The position numbers and the translations under genes are program-made. A stretch of DNA of 64,000 nucleotides, from NCBI GenBank assembly GCA_016785225.1, contig JAFBJZ010000880.1, positions 2,046,001-2,110,000 of the forward strand. Reading direction: 5' to 3'. Positions 49,564 to 61,735 of this stretch are shown here, one piece after another. Below the pieces are notes generated by a model. That model searched no databases and was not told the origin of the DNA. It worked only from the letters and a program-made list of their open reading frames with translations. Positions within the stretch are counted from its first letter, which is position 1; each line of letters opens with the position of its first letter. The stretch comes from Psettodes erumei (lineage: Eukaryota; Chordata; Actinopteri; Pleuronectiformes; Psettodidae).

Positions 49564-52413
49564 GCTCAGTGTGTCCAGAATAGACTGAAGAGATACTTGG
49601 CTTGCTGACACCTACACGAAAAACCAACGCTAACAGAGACGTGACACTAAAACACCCTCCTCCGCTTGAAATCACTTATTTCACATTTATATCAACACTT
49701 TCCCAGCAGCTCTGATGGGGCATGTTGAGCATGGATAATCGGAGAGGCTTTTGAGAATTGAAGTGTTCTGAAGCGGGCCAATATGTTTTCATTCTCAAAT
49801 ATGACATTTAAACAACTTAACAACACTGTATCATTTGAAAAGCAATGCTGAGATAACAAAGTAGTCCACAAATCTTGCAGTTGTAATACCTTTTTATTGA
49901 TATAATTATAGCTAGACAACTGGGTTAGAGCATTTCCAATCAAACACAACTTTTTGGGCATTCCAGGTATGCACTGGTCAGTACCTACCAAAAATGGGCT
50001 AAAGGAGGAGGCCCAGTGAATTGGTGACAGGATTACAGGCTCCCCAGGCTCACTGATGTGTTCGGGGAGCAAAAGCTGACCCGTGTGGTCCAGTCCCACA
50101 GATGAGCGAATGTAACACAAGCTGCTGAAAAGCTTGGGGGTGATGGAAAGCTCTCGGAACACAGCGCATGGAGCTGTGATGCCACGGACGAGGGAAACCT
50201 ACACAATGTTTGGAAGGTGGTTTTAATGCTGTGACTAATTTGTGAATAAAACACTACAAATGTGCATGACGGCGCAATGTGCAATCATTGTGTTGTTGCT
50301 GTGACATTTATCTCCCAAATGTGAGGTTGGCCTTCTCATAAGCTTAAAAAAAACACTAAATTTGGCTTTGTGACAATGCATTTTCCAAGTTCAAAAAAGT
50401 TTTTCTTTAAGGGGTGTTTATTTATTCAATTTATCTTAAAAATACAAAATTACCAAATATAGAAATAAGTTGTTCACTGGACAACAATGGTGCTTTCATT
50501 TGAATAAAACCCCGGTACATGTATAAATGAATAAATCATGCAGACCATGTGATGGTGGAGTGATAGTGGATTTTTTTTAAAGGCTGATGAAATAATCATG
50601 ATATTTTGGAGCACAGAAACCTGAAAGCTGATCCATTGGGCGATTAAGTTGCTTGTGAAATCTGCTATACCGGCCTTCAAAAAGCTGCATCAGCAGTACT
50701 CTGAGAACAAAAGTGAGCTCGAGGGAAGCATTACATTTAAGAGGAGAAAATCATAGATGTTAAATTACAGCTGCAAACTGACAGCAAAAACAAAAAACAT
50801 GCTTAAGCTGTGGCTGATATCACTGACCAGCCTAATATCCTTTTGCTTATCAGCACACATGCTCAACCACCCACTGTTTTTAATATTAACAGCACCTCTT
50901 TGCTACATTAAAAACTCAGTCAGCCCTGTAATAGTGTTTTCACGTCCGAGATCATAATTCCTCCTCCCCATCCTGGCTTTATCTCAGCCTTACTCATCGT
51001 CTCTGCTGATCTGTGTTTCTCAGCCTTAATGTGGCTCATATCCTGCCTCCGCTGACCCCACTCAGCTCTGCTAACCTGATACCTCCCCGCCTTAGCCTAT
51101 CTGCACAGTGTCTTCACTCCCCCGGCCTTAGCCTGGCCCTATTTGTTGTTTCCTCACAGACATTTTCATTAAGATGATGTCAGGATAGACCAAAGTCATT
51201 CTGCATTGAGCTTACACCAGGAGATACAGACGGGAATGTCTTTCGTCTGTGCTGTGATGTTAGCGGGCTCAACCTCGCACTCTTTAAATAAATAAAAATA
51301 ATTGGGGGAAGGAAAATAATCAAATGGAAAAAGATAAGAGCCATGTGACAGAGAAATGAATGTTAAGATGTGTACATTGTGGATTTACAAGGATATTGCG
51401 TGTCAGTTGCAAAATTAAAACAATGGAGTCTGGCTGGTGATGGAATTTGAACAATATGGTAAACCTTAAAGCTGTGGCTCCCTGGAGTCACAAGGTCATA
51501 CAAAGCTACATGATAATACTGTATGTTTATTCTTTTCTGGTACTTCTCTAATGCTTTTTCACAGGTGCGACCATACCTTGACATCTTCAGGACACAGAAA
51601 AAGACTTCACGTGTAGCAAATCAGAAGGAAAAATGACTCCTCAGTTGAACTGCTCTCAGCTAACCACGTGAAAGGCCAAAAACTCTGAGAAAGGTTCTCA
51701 AGTAAACATTGTTTTGTTTAAAGTTCCACTCTAGTGATTTTGTACTGTACTTGCATAAATGTGAGGCTCATGAGAGAGGCTTAAAGGAAGATTAATTAAA
51801 CTGAAAAGCAGCAGAAGCTGCAGATGAGATATGGTGCCTTTTTGCAGCAAGTGTGGTTCAACCTGTAAAGTGGATCCAAGACTTCACATAATCCACCTCG
51901 ATTCTACTTGTCTAGAATTCCATGAGCCAAGTTTGAGATTACGTCTTTTTATTATATTTTCCTGGTTTCTAAACCACTAGGCCCAGGTTTCAGCCAGGTC
52001 ATCCAACCCTTGTGTCCAGACCAAGTTTTGCTTCATTGTCTATACATGGGCATTCTGCAGCCTTTGTATCATCTGACTACCGAGCTCAGCTGCCTCCCTC
52101 AGTGTAATGTTATTAACCAGAAAAAGAACAACTTTTTCCAACATTTTCTAAGCTGTGTCCCTTTATATTGCTCCATGTGATCTAACAGCACAGAAGAGAG
52201 GTGAAAGCCAGCAGTTCACTGTTGCAGTATGTACCGCTCGGGATTCTGTCATCTTTTTGAAAGGCATTCTGCAACCTTTGTGTTCGGCCCACCGCAGCCA
52301 ACAACACTATGCTATGAGGACTCATCATCTGTGAAGAACGACTGCTTGTGCCACATGTGATAGCTGTTGTTGTAGCTGTCACTCTGGATGGACACTGCCG
52401 TGCACAGAGCTGT
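49564..52413. other. Non-coding stretch, nothing recognised
   Basis: No gene recognised. The 50950-51150 part is C/T-biased, with repeated CTCAGCC/CTTAGCC words. Confidence 0.4.
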
Positions 52414-52680
52414 GACAGCATAGTATACAATGACATTTTTGGCATTTTTAACACATATTATACAATGAGGTGTTCATGAAACACTATTCTATGATGTTTT
52501 CTTGTATATTTACCATATATAATTATTTGGCATTTTTTCACATTTTTACCACATACTATGGTGTTGGGGGGGATTATGACAGTATATTATGACATTGTTT
52601 TTGCATTTTAAGACATATTCTACTGTGAAGTTTTAATGAACCATTATTCTTTGATGAGTTTCTTGTTTTTACAACATAGA
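52414..52680. repeat. Diverged direct repeat, 164-bp period
   Basis: Two copies of a roughly 105-bp unit start at 52414 (GACAGCATAGTAT) and 52578 (GACAGTATATTAT). Shared blocks in both copies include a GACATT..TTTTTGGCATTTT-like stretch, ACACATATT/GACATATTCTAC, AACACTATTCTATGATG/AACCATTATTCTTTGATG and TTTCTTGTATAT/TTTCTTGTTTTT. This is an old tandem duplication or two units of a satellite-like repeat. Confidence 0.65.
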
Positions 52681-53065
52681 GTCAGAGAGGAAAACAGTGC
52701 GTTTCAACTTTGAACCCACGCATGCATCCTTTCTTCAACAGTGTCCACCCTACAGAGATTTTTTTCTTAATTACTCTCATTTGTGCGAGAGCAACAGAGC
52801 AAGTCAGGCATGGTGAATAAGTTCTGCAAAAAAAAGATATTTCTATATGCAAAACCTTGTTTTTATGTCTCAAAATAGTCCTAAATGCAGATAAATGCCA
52901 GGCTTCACAGTGACACCCTGATTGTCGCCTGCATTACAGTAGGTGTTTTCAGCCAGGTACTTTCTGTGAGGAGCCAGGAGCAGGTTTCTTATATGGGCTT
53001 ATATGGTCTGACAGAAAGTCTACATGATTTAAATGGTATTTCACAGTTAATATGTAAACTGAGAC

Positions 53066-53120
53066 AGCAGCGCTCAAACTGGGACTCCCTGGGGGGCTCT
53101 TGACGGTGTTCTCGAGCTTT
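53066..53120 (+). repeat. hAT-like terminal fragment
   Basis: CAGCGCTCAAACTGGGACTC, then CCTGGGGGGCTCTTGACGG, resembles the CAGNGGTTCTCAAACTGGGG end of a hAT element. Confidence 0.4.
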
Positions 53121-54776
53121 ATCCACCAAGTGAGAAATAATTCATTTCAACTTTTGGCTTTAATACTATTAACTCCTTGCATTGGTAGAAAGTAACTTAT
53201 TTAGTCTACTGCTGTGCTTAAATACAAGTTAAAGTATTTTACAGATTTTTTTTCCCTGTTTTATTCCAAAACATTTATTCATAGCTACAGGCACAAGTTT
53301 GTTTGATGAAGATTTTAAAAAATGTGATTGTATCATAAAACCACTGTGGTCCACAGTGAATTATTTTAACAACAACTGGACAGATTGAGATTGAATTGTT
53401 GACAGACACCCATGAACACCACTTACTGACGCCAGTGATATCCTCTCACTTTTCTTGTCATGCCACCAGCCAATCACTCATGATGCAATGAGACAGTAAT
53501 GATTACAGTTCAGTGAGGAGCTCGGAAAATGGCCTGTTGCAATCGGCACAAGTAGGAGGATTTGGTGACCAAAAGAACCAGATAGATATAATTCCAAATT
53601 TTAAAACTAGTCGTAATATTCAGTGATATCACAGATAAATGGAGGGAGGCAGATGGAGACAGACACAGAGAACAACATTGCCCTCTGCTGGTTTGATAAA
53701 AAAGAACAACACCAAATTCCACATCGTACAATGTATAGAACTTGAACTTTCAAGTGCAAATGATAAGCAAACTCCCCAGGCAGTACAAGTATACAAAGTT
53801 TTTGAACAAAAGCAAAACACTGTTTAAATTGTGTTGCAGTGTCTATGCAGACGCTATGAAAAGAAAGGATTTACTCAAAGTCTGTACTTTTTTTGAAGTA
53901 CTTTTGAGGTTCCATTTTATGGAAATGGACAAATGTGTGCCGTTAGTTGTACAAAACTATATATATATACGACATTATAAACTGTAACAGGCACACATTG
54001 ATCTATACTACCATCAATACTAACTACAATTACCAACCAGCTACATAGGAGCCTTTCTGTTTTATTGACTTTTCACTTTCAATACCTCAAGTACATTGTG
54101 TTGCTAGTACTTGGGTACTTTTAGATTTTGAAGGCTGGACTTGGTCTGAATGGCAGGAAGTGGTCTGTGTAATTCTTGTTCCACTGGGGAAACGTCTCTC
54201 CCAGAGAAATCAGAGCAGCCCTCTAAAATAAGATTCTTAAATAAAGTCTCAGAGAGTTTCTTTATCCAAATCAGAGGATATCAATGCTGCCATATGGTGT
54301 ACAGAGTGCAAAGCCCTCTAACACTATTTTGAAATTTGAATTGGACTTTATGAAATTGGCTTAATTTGATATGACACCAAGATGGCCTTCAGTTTTGTAA
54401 GTGAATAATTAAATATTGGTTTATTACTTTTCAGATTTGTGCTGAAATACACATTTATGTATGTCTTTCTATGTTATAGTCACCATTATATAACAACATA
54501 TGCACATCTCAGGGAGGTTTGCTCATGTTCTCAAATCTGAAACACTACTCAAGAAATATCTGTGTCCATGATTCCTAAATGTGACACTTTAGCTTTTAGC
54601 AGTTTAGCTTTTTTATGATCTCTATTTCACACCCAAAATTCATTGGACTGCCACCAGAGGGAGACAAAGACCGCTGTTATTATGAAGCTGGCCCATGGAG
54701 TGGACAAGTTGACCTCATGATGTCACAGAGCAAGCGGTCACTTTCAGTGTCTGACTCACAGCAGTGTCATCAGTTA

Positions 54777-54782
54777 TTTATT
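54777..54782 (-). terminator. stmn1: Candidate stmn1 poly(A) signal
   Basis: AATAAA on the - strand, about 985 bases past the stathmin stop codon. It is the first canonical signal I find in that direction; ATTAAA variants occur earlier, near 54901 and 55047. Which one is used cannot be told from sequence. Confidence 0.35.
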
Positions 54783-54928
54783 AATGTGTAGAATTTGTGC
54801 TGACAATCCACTATTTAAAATATCAGTCTGTGGTTCCAGAGCATGAGAGCATTGTGTAATTGTATAAGTGGATATGGAAAAATGCAAATGTGTGTGACAA
54901 TTTAATTCACAAGGAGATGGCAGTACCT

Positions 54929-54957
54929 GGTGTGTGTGTGTGTGTGTGGGGGGGGGC
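54929..54957. repeat. (GT)n followed by G-run
   Basis: About nine GT units followed by nine G. In the stathmin direction it would be a C-run followed by (AC)n inside the inferred 3' UTR. Confidence 0.9.
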
Positions 54958-55374
54958 AGTCTTCTGGCTGCATCATGTTCCTGAAGCCCTTTAAACATGT
55001 GTGTAGTAAACACATAGTATGGGAGACAGATTGTGCGTTTACATTTTTTAATTTGTTTTAGTAGAACAGTTCAAGTCAACTAGCCACTGTATCTATTGAG
55101 ATGCCAAAGTGTATTGCTCTTTTGCTTTCCATGTGAAGACCCCATGTTCTGTGATGTTCCAAGATGGCCTCCATTTCCCCGTCTGGCATGTTAATTCACA
55201 GCTATACAGCAAGAAGTCATGTGCTTTGAAGACAACCCCATATTTTTACAAAAGCAAAATCGGCAGCGGCACAAAACAAGATCTGCAGCAGTGGACGAAC
55301 AGAACCTCAGTAGCAAACCTGCACAAAACACGTGTGTGTATAACAGCCGATGCCTTGATCAGACCTTGTGCTAC

Positions 55375-55394
55375 TTTTTTTTTTTTTTTTTTTT
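55375..55394. repeat. T20 homopolymer
   Basis: Twenty consecutive T on the + strand. Confidence 0.9.
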
Positions 55395-55763
55395 AAATAT
55401 ACAGTAAGTGCCGAGAACATGTGTGATTCACAGGGACACTTTCAAAAAGCACTATGAAATATGCAGGGATAAAAGACCTATGCATAGAAACATGCTTCCT
55501 CAAAAGGGATAAGTACACACTGCTAATTTTCAAAAAGGGCAGAAGCTGCACTGACAAGCTACATATCAAATGGATTAGACTCAAAGGGAGGAAATGATCC
55601 ACATTTAAAACCAGCGCAAGTACACTTATAGCAGGAGAATTGAAAAAATTCACAAAGTGGAACTTGGATTTCTTAGTGAACACAACAAAAATACTGGCTG
55701 AACAAAAATTAAATCAATCTTTGGATACGTAAAAAACCCTATACAATCCCCCGTTGGTAACTT

Positions 55764-56605
55764 TCAGTCTTCCGAAGTGCCTTCTTCTGAGTTGGGCTCT
55801 TTGGTTTCTTTGTTCTTCCGCACCTCCTCCAACTTCTTGTCCTAACAAAGAACACAAACAATGAAATGTTAGGTCCCAGCATCCTGGAGGCACAGCGGCG
55901 CATGCTTTGTCCATCATCTCAAACACCAACCTTCTCCTTGAATTTCTCATTCATCGCTGCCATAATTGCTGTGCGGTTCTCTTTGTTGGCCTCCATCTTC
56001 TGATTGAGCTTCTCCTCTGCCATCTTGCTGAAGTTGTTGTTCTCCTCCATAGCTTTCTGTAGCACTTCCTTTTCATGCTCGCGCTTCTCAGCTAAGTGCT
56101 TCAGAACCTCGGCTTCGTGGTTCTGAAAAAGCGATGGCCAAAAAAAAAAAAAAGAATTAAATTTTAGTTTCCCCACCTAATGTCCTTCGCAAGCATTCAT
56201 AAGCTGATGGATCCTACATGTAAAGAGACAAAAGGATTTCAGATGTAAGCAGTTTTTGTGAAATAAAAAGTTTAGGTTTCGGAGACACTAGGGGCTTAAA
56301 GTTTGTTACCTTGAATTCATTTTTACCTTGCGTCTCTCCTCTGCAGCTTCCAGCTTCCTCTGGATCTCCTCCAGCGAGACATCCTTCTTCTTGGGAGGAG
56401 ACAGGGGGAACTCGCCCTTGGCGTCTGGAGCAGGAGCACCAAGGATGACCTCAAAGGCCTGGCCCGAGGCCCTCTTGTCAAGCTCCTTGACCTGGATATC
56501 TGAACACAGACAAGGTAAACAATAGCTTAAGCACACTGAGCCATTATACAGGAATGATTTGCATTAAAATTTTAAGTAGAGATATAATTCACCTTCAGAG
56601 GACAT
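55764..56605 (-). CDS. stmn1: Stathmin 1, four coding exons
   Basis: Stathmin is a cytosolic phosphoprotein that binds two alpha/beta-tubulin dimers, sequestering them and promoting microtubule disassembly; phosphorylation switches it off. Coding exons on the - strand are 56593-56605, 56327-56499, 55931-56122 and 55764-55841. All introns (93, 204 and 89 bp) have GT-AG ends and phases 1, 0 and 0, and the joined frame is 151 codons plus TGA. Mammalian STMN1 is 149. The protein starts MSSEDIQVKELDKRASGQAF. It has FPLSPPKKKDVSLEEIQRKL in the N-terminal cap, then a long charged helix (about residues 45-140, KREHEKEVLQKAMEENNNF, KMEANKENRTA), and ends EEGTSED. Ser16 and Ser38 are present; position 25 is Gly and position 63 is Asn, where mammals have phosphorylated Ser. 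The ATG is chosen because exon 2 supplies MSSE plus one base, exactly as in vertebrate stathmins. Whether this is the a or b teleost paralogue is inference (a favoured). Confidence 0.96.
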
Positions 56606-56633
56606 GGTAAGAGTGTGCTGCAGGTCAATTTAC
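56593..56633 (-). other. stmn1: stmn1 exon 2 (5' UTR end plus start codon)
   Basis: The acceptor is CTTATATTCCCCTTTTAG just before 56633, followed by a 28-base leader containing GACCTGCAGCACACTCTTACC, and then the ATG (56605-56603). The exon ends after MSSE plus one base at a GTGAAT donor. An alternative acceptor at GACCTGCAG, 13 bases before the ATG, is possible but has a weaker pyrimidine tract. Confidence 0.75.
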
Positions 56634-57818
56634 CTAAAAGGGGAATATAAGAAAGGGTCAGATTGTGGTGATTGTGATTCACTGTCTTTACACTTTCAAT
56701 GGCTCTAAAATTAGTGACCTCTAGCGGATCTACCACACCGTTTCCAATGCAACGACCGCCACCACAACAAGGACCAATGGCGACACCCTGAGGCCATTCT
56801 CATTACTGCAGCCAACCACCGCCCATCACTCCACAAAAAACGACTCTGGCATTCAATGCCTGCATGTAACACACACAATATTGTTTATCGTATAACTTGT
56901 GGCAGCATAGACATTCAGATCAATCAGCAACAAATCAGATCACTTCTGACAGGGGGAGGGGGAGGAGGCTGCTTTAAAAAAAAAAAAGGAAGCCGCGTTA
57001 ATTGTTCACGGACGACACAAGCCACATTTGGATGAAACAAAAGGCTGTGATCAGGGTGGGTACAGCAGGCAGTGCCAGGTGCAGACAGGCCTGGGCTCGG
57101 CCCTCTAAACAACCCACATGCTCCATCTGAAACGAGATTAGTGAGCAACGAGCATATCCGGGGAAAACGATCATCGGGGAGCACCTGTTCCTTGAACCTT
57201 GTGTTTGAGCAGCAGGAGGGGGGTGAATTTAAAAAAAAAGAAATAGCACAGCCGACCAAGCGTGCAAGACGAGCTCCAATAACGGGATCCCTTTGCTTAG
57301 ATGCAACACCAGTCAAATGAGTTTTAAAGAATCCTAAAATATGACTTACATCTGGGAATGCGGGGGCAGCGACAACAGCTGACAAGACATTTGGCCAAGT
57401 GGGAGTCAAACGATCACCAAAATCAGCTGGGCTTACCAGAGATAAGACCCCTCCCCTGCTGTTTCACAAAAGCTCCCTACTGACTAAAATGGGCCATTCA
57501 CATTCAAATGAACATCTCACGTTCATTTACAATAAACGTGCACAATTAGACTGAGGTTTGGTGAATGTCCACACCTCGTCATGCCAAAAAGACACCCACG
57601 GGTGGCATTTTTAGTGAACTGCTGAGCGACTCCGTCTCGACAACGTCCTCGGTGACAATGACGACAATGCATGTCCTTCATTTAGATTCGGTTTTCGGTG
57701 TCTTTCAGCTCAAGCATAACAAGCAGCTTCAAACAAAAGGCGCTTTTGACAGCAACGTGACGAGCAGCCGCAAACAAAGACGAGCTGAAAGCAGGTCGTT
57801 TACACACACACACACACA

Positions 57819-57868
<50 letters not shown>

Positions 57869-58413
57869 GTGAATAATAAAGCTTTTCTCACACACCGGTA
57901 CCGTTGAGGAGTGAATAAGAACTGACAATGTGTCGCTGCAGCCCACCAGTTTCTCAGACGAAAAAAGAAGCCCTCCAGGTATCGTCGTCTGCCCGTCTGT
58001 CTGTCGGTGCCAACTGTGCCAGTGTCTCCCACCATACAATAGGCTAACAACCCGCCAACCGACCGCCATGTCGAGCCGCAACAACCGCCGTTTCCCTCTC
58101 ATTTTTTCGTTGAGATAATCCCAAATGGATACAAACCCCTCCGGAGGTCGAACATAACCTCCAACAACCTGTCAAACAAAATGTTTGTAAAATTTCGTGC
58201 TAAGCTAACAAACCCGACACGCGTGCCATTCACAAAAAAACGGTGAAAGGAAACTGAACAAACTGTCCAAAAACACAGACATTTAACGTATCCCCGCCCG
58301 CATATCTTTACAGCATCACTAATTCAGCGATATTTGTACCTACGGCGGAGGAAACAATTCCCGTGGACTTTCTTTTTTTTCTGCCCTAAGAGATGCCTGC
58401 CCGTCACACCCAC
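56634..58413 (-). other. stmn1: stmn1 intron 1
   Basis: A 1.8-kb interval between the putative non-coding exon 1 and the start-codon exon. It includes a 65-bp (CA)n array and two strong unused-looking donors on the - strand: CTG/GTAAGC near 57436 and GAT/GTAAGT at 57350. The donors could mark alternative 5' exons. Limits depend on the exon 1 call. Confidence 0.45.
57802..57866. repeat. (CA)n microsatellite in stmn1 intron 1
   Basis: About 32 CA units with one CT interruption near 57820. It is the longest dinucleotide array in the window, within 600 bp of the inferred promoter. Confidence 0.95.
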
Positions 58414-58470
58414 CTTCAACAAGCTGTGGATGCTGCGCTCCTCTCTCACTCGATTCACCGCGAGCCCTCT
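58414..58470 (-). other. stmn1: Putative stmn1 non-coding exon 1
   Basis: On the - strand the sequence ends in CACAGCTTGTTGAAG/GTGGGTG, a good donor at 58413-58412, in a CpG-rich context. The upstream edge is set about 30 bases past a TATA-like box (58495-58500). Mammalian STMN1 likewise has a short non-coding first exon. The donor is visible; the start is inferred. Confidence 0.45.
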
Positions 58471-58489
58471 GTGCGCGAGCGTGGCAAGC

Positions 58490-58635
58490 GCGCACATAAA
58501 TGGTCCAAAGCGAGTGCCGTCACGCCGTTTACTGCCTGCCATTGGTCGAATCCTAAGTCCCGGGCGCTTGGCGGAATTGTAGTTTTTCGTGACTTCACGT
58601 TCAGACAATGGGATTCACATATCCGAATTGGTCAC
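58490..58635 (-). promoter_or_regulatory. stmn1: Putative stmn1 promoter (TATA-like, two CCAAT boxes)
   Basis: Read on the - strand there is ATTTATG (TATA-like, about 58495-58501). CCAAT occurs at 58541-58545 in the context CGACCAATGGC, about 75 bp before the inferred start and typical NF-Y spacing. A second CCAAT lies at 58627-58631 in the context GTGACCAATTCG. The surrounding 58400-58570 sequence is rich in CpG. No transcript evidence is available here. Confidence 0.5.
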
Positions 58636-58639
58636 TTCG

Positions 58640-61600
58640 TGTAATTTTTTGCGTTGGAAAGATTGAAAAATTTGGAAATTGGATGATGCAACAATGGCGA
58701 GTTTCTATAAAGTATTATAGTAGAAAGAACTGACACACATTATGGATTTTAGGGTCATTATTCCCTCTTATAGTGATTTTCTTTTGTCTTGGCCCCACCC
58801 AGTCACTGAGAATGGGTTATGGAAGTTTCACTGTCACAAATGGTTAGATCTTTGCACAGCTATAGGTTTTAATTAAATTCAAAATGTCCCTCTAGTGTTA
58901 CTTCACTCCATTTATTTTTTTTCTTCACTGTGCAGAATGATGTCTAAGTGTATGATACTTGAATGCTGTTTCCACATTCATCTCTGGAAAGTTTTTAACT
59001 GAAATCTGAGTTATAAGTCGATGATGTGACAGGTGTCATGTGCATGATGCAATTTACACAGAGAAATGGGCATTTCAGTGAAGAAGGTGGCCTCTTCTGA
59101 TGACTAAAGTTTTGAAATAAACTGTAATTTTACTGTAATTCATAGACTCAATTTTTTTCAGTGAGGGGAAAGCAGACTTGTTCATTTTCTAATTATATTT
59201 TAATGGGTGGTGACAGATTGTTATAAGGACTATTTGATTTTTTTTTTAAGGAATATGTATTTCACAATGGAATAAAATCAAAATGAAAAAAATCCTACAC
59301 ACAGGAGATTCTTAACCATGACTAAAATCTAAACAGGGAAGATGTTTTTCTGTCCAAAAAAGCATGTCACCTAAAGAGATCCCAATTTCAAAACTGTTCA
59401 TCTTCAAAATAGAATAAAAAATTGTGTCCCATGTTGGTGGGATGGAGTAGAAAGAAGATGGGGTATCAATAAGGCAAATATATGAAGATAAGTTCTATTA
59501 TCAATTTAAAACGCATGCAAATCTTTTCACTTAAATGGTGGTGACAGTAGTTCAACACAGAAACATATGAAGATTTTTATAGGACATGATGACATGCTGC
59601 TGTGTGATCACCATCTCAGCTTCCATCCCTGACACACTGAAGAAGGCACACTGTCATCTGCTGGGTGCAGTCAGCTGCAACAGAACTGTTTCTGTAGCAT
59701 TCTGCTGATACATGCCAGTAGCATCCGAACGCACAGCCTTTACAGTGTGAGTTAACAAAGCTGAATTAGCAATAACAACTGGTGTGTAAGGTCAGGACTG
59801 CTGCACTGGGAAAACCAGTGTGCTGGACTCAACTGTAGAAGTAGACAGATGTGAAATTGAGGCATCATACATCCCCGGTCCATGAAAGGTGAATGTAAAA
59901 GGTTAAAATGTGATGTTAACAATATGTTAGGACATGACAGGGCCACATGACGATTGCATGAAAATTGCATCCTTGGAGAAACAGGTCTAAAATGTAATTT
60001 TCCGGTGAGCTGACTGGCACCTAAAGGCAGGATGTGGGAGCAGGGCTGAAATTAAGATTAAAATGTCAACCAGTGTTATGTCATGATTTCTAAACTTGGA
60101 GAAAACGAAATCACCTTGGAGATATGGCCTTTTCACCTTGACAGTACATATAACAATGTCTGACAAATAGATCAAAGGCCACAGAACCAGCTGGAAAAAT
60201 GGCAACTTCCTTCTATCAGAAAAGGAATCGTATTATGTATCAGCTTTTCTTATTCCTGCCATCACCATAATGTCTCTTTGGTCTGTAGATGCTGAGAAAT
60301 CAGAAATCCTTATCTTGCTCCCCCTTAGTTAAAATATGGTTCTTCTAATATGATTAATTTCAAAGCTGTTGGCTGTCAATGTCTCATGGAGGCGAAAGAA
60401 ACTCTTGATTTATTAATTGTTTAGATCCAATCAAAAGATCAGCAATAGGATTTAAGTGGCATGTCTGAATCTTTGTGACTCCCTGCACCACAGTTTCATG
60501 TAGATTTCCAATAAAACTGCCAGCCATTATGTAAATGCAAAAGCTTGGACTGAATTTAGCTTCAATCGACCCAACAGGCACTATTTGATTGCAGGATATT
60601 TTTAGCTCACCATTATTCTGACGATCAGTGTTTGTTCAGTCTCAGCGATGCTGTGCTGAAAATATTTGTAACCACAGGGCCTAAGTTAGATCTATTTTTA
60701 CTGTTGCCATGTGGATGTCATCTCATCTTTCGATTTAGGCCAGTGATATGTATGTGTGTCGAAGGCACTTTCAGCGTGATGTTTCAGTGCAGAGGGAGAT
60801 GCTTCACTCCACGCTGCGCAATAGATGCACGTGGAGGCTGTGGGTCAAGGAGTGAAGCCTGACTGATCGGATGGTTACAGACAGCCTGACTCAGTCTCAC
60901 ATCAGTACTCAGACATGATTCTTCATTCTCCATGGGTCACTGGTCTGGGTGGGAAAACTATAAAAAAAAAAAAAACAACTCTCACACAGATAAAGGGGCA
61001 AGGTTTCTTTCACAAGTGACTCTGCTGTTACTGCAGTTGGAGCTGCACAGCGGTCAGCAATGTGAGGGCAGCTCTCAGTATGACTGTGTTGAAAATGAGT
61101 TTCAGAGCATTCTGAAAAACCAAGAACAAGAGTGCAATAAATGGTCAAATCATCTGTACTTATCCAACACAGAATCTAGTTAAATGTTAAAAGGGTTGGT
61201 TCACCCAAATCACACACACAAATGGAAGTCTTAATAGTATATTGCCATGACCAGGACTGGGTGATAATGCTCAGTATTTCAATATGTGCGAAAACTTGGA
61301 ACTGTTATTGGTACACATTGGTATTGGTGTATGTTAGTATTGGTCATTAATTCCAACAAAGTAAATTTGTAGATTATATGTAATATATTTTACATCATAG
61401 TATCAAAATGCACTGAAAGCATAAAATCTGACAGAGGCAGAAACACTTGAAAAGAAAAGAAAACCTGAAAGCTGATAAAGTAGTGAATGTAATTAGACAG
61501 TGGGATCTGTTGCCCGGGGCTTCATTTCTACAAAGAAACACTACCGGAGAGTTTTCCAGATTTTACTTTTCTATACTCTGATCTCAATGATATTATACTG

Positions 61601-61735
61601 TATATTCAATATAGAAAGCTACTGCCTGTCTACAGAGACAGTAAAGGACAACGGTGAACAACAGGAAACTCAGGGTTAATAAAAAGATCTATGTTAAACA
61701 TAAATGTTGTACATTTATGTTTAAGATAATCCTAT
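58640..61735. other. Non-coding stretch upstream of stmn1
   Basis: AT-rich with no recognised exon. A fragment near 61251-61300 (AGGACTGGGTGATAATGCTC) resembles the GGGCTGGGCGATA ends of some hAT elements, but too little remains to call it. Confidence 0.4.

Larger units (their letters stand above)
54765..55763 (-). other. stmn1: Probable stmn1 3' UTR
   Basis: Continues the last coding exon past the TGA at 55764-55766 to the candidate poly(A) signal. It includes the T20 run (55375-55394 on +, A-rich in the transcript) and a (CA)n/C8 tract (54929-54957 on +). The extent is inferred; mammalian STMN1 also has a long 3' UTR. Confidence 0.35.

Noticed and set aside
56924..57409. 161-codon open frame inside stmn1 intron 1
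   Set aside because: Contains poly-Phe and poly-Pro from homopolymer tracts and no recognised domain. The strong donor at 57350 is noted separately as a possible untranslated alternative exon.
57565..57876. Open frames through the CA array near the stmn1 promoter
   Set aside because: His-Thr and Cys-Val runs are repeat translations.
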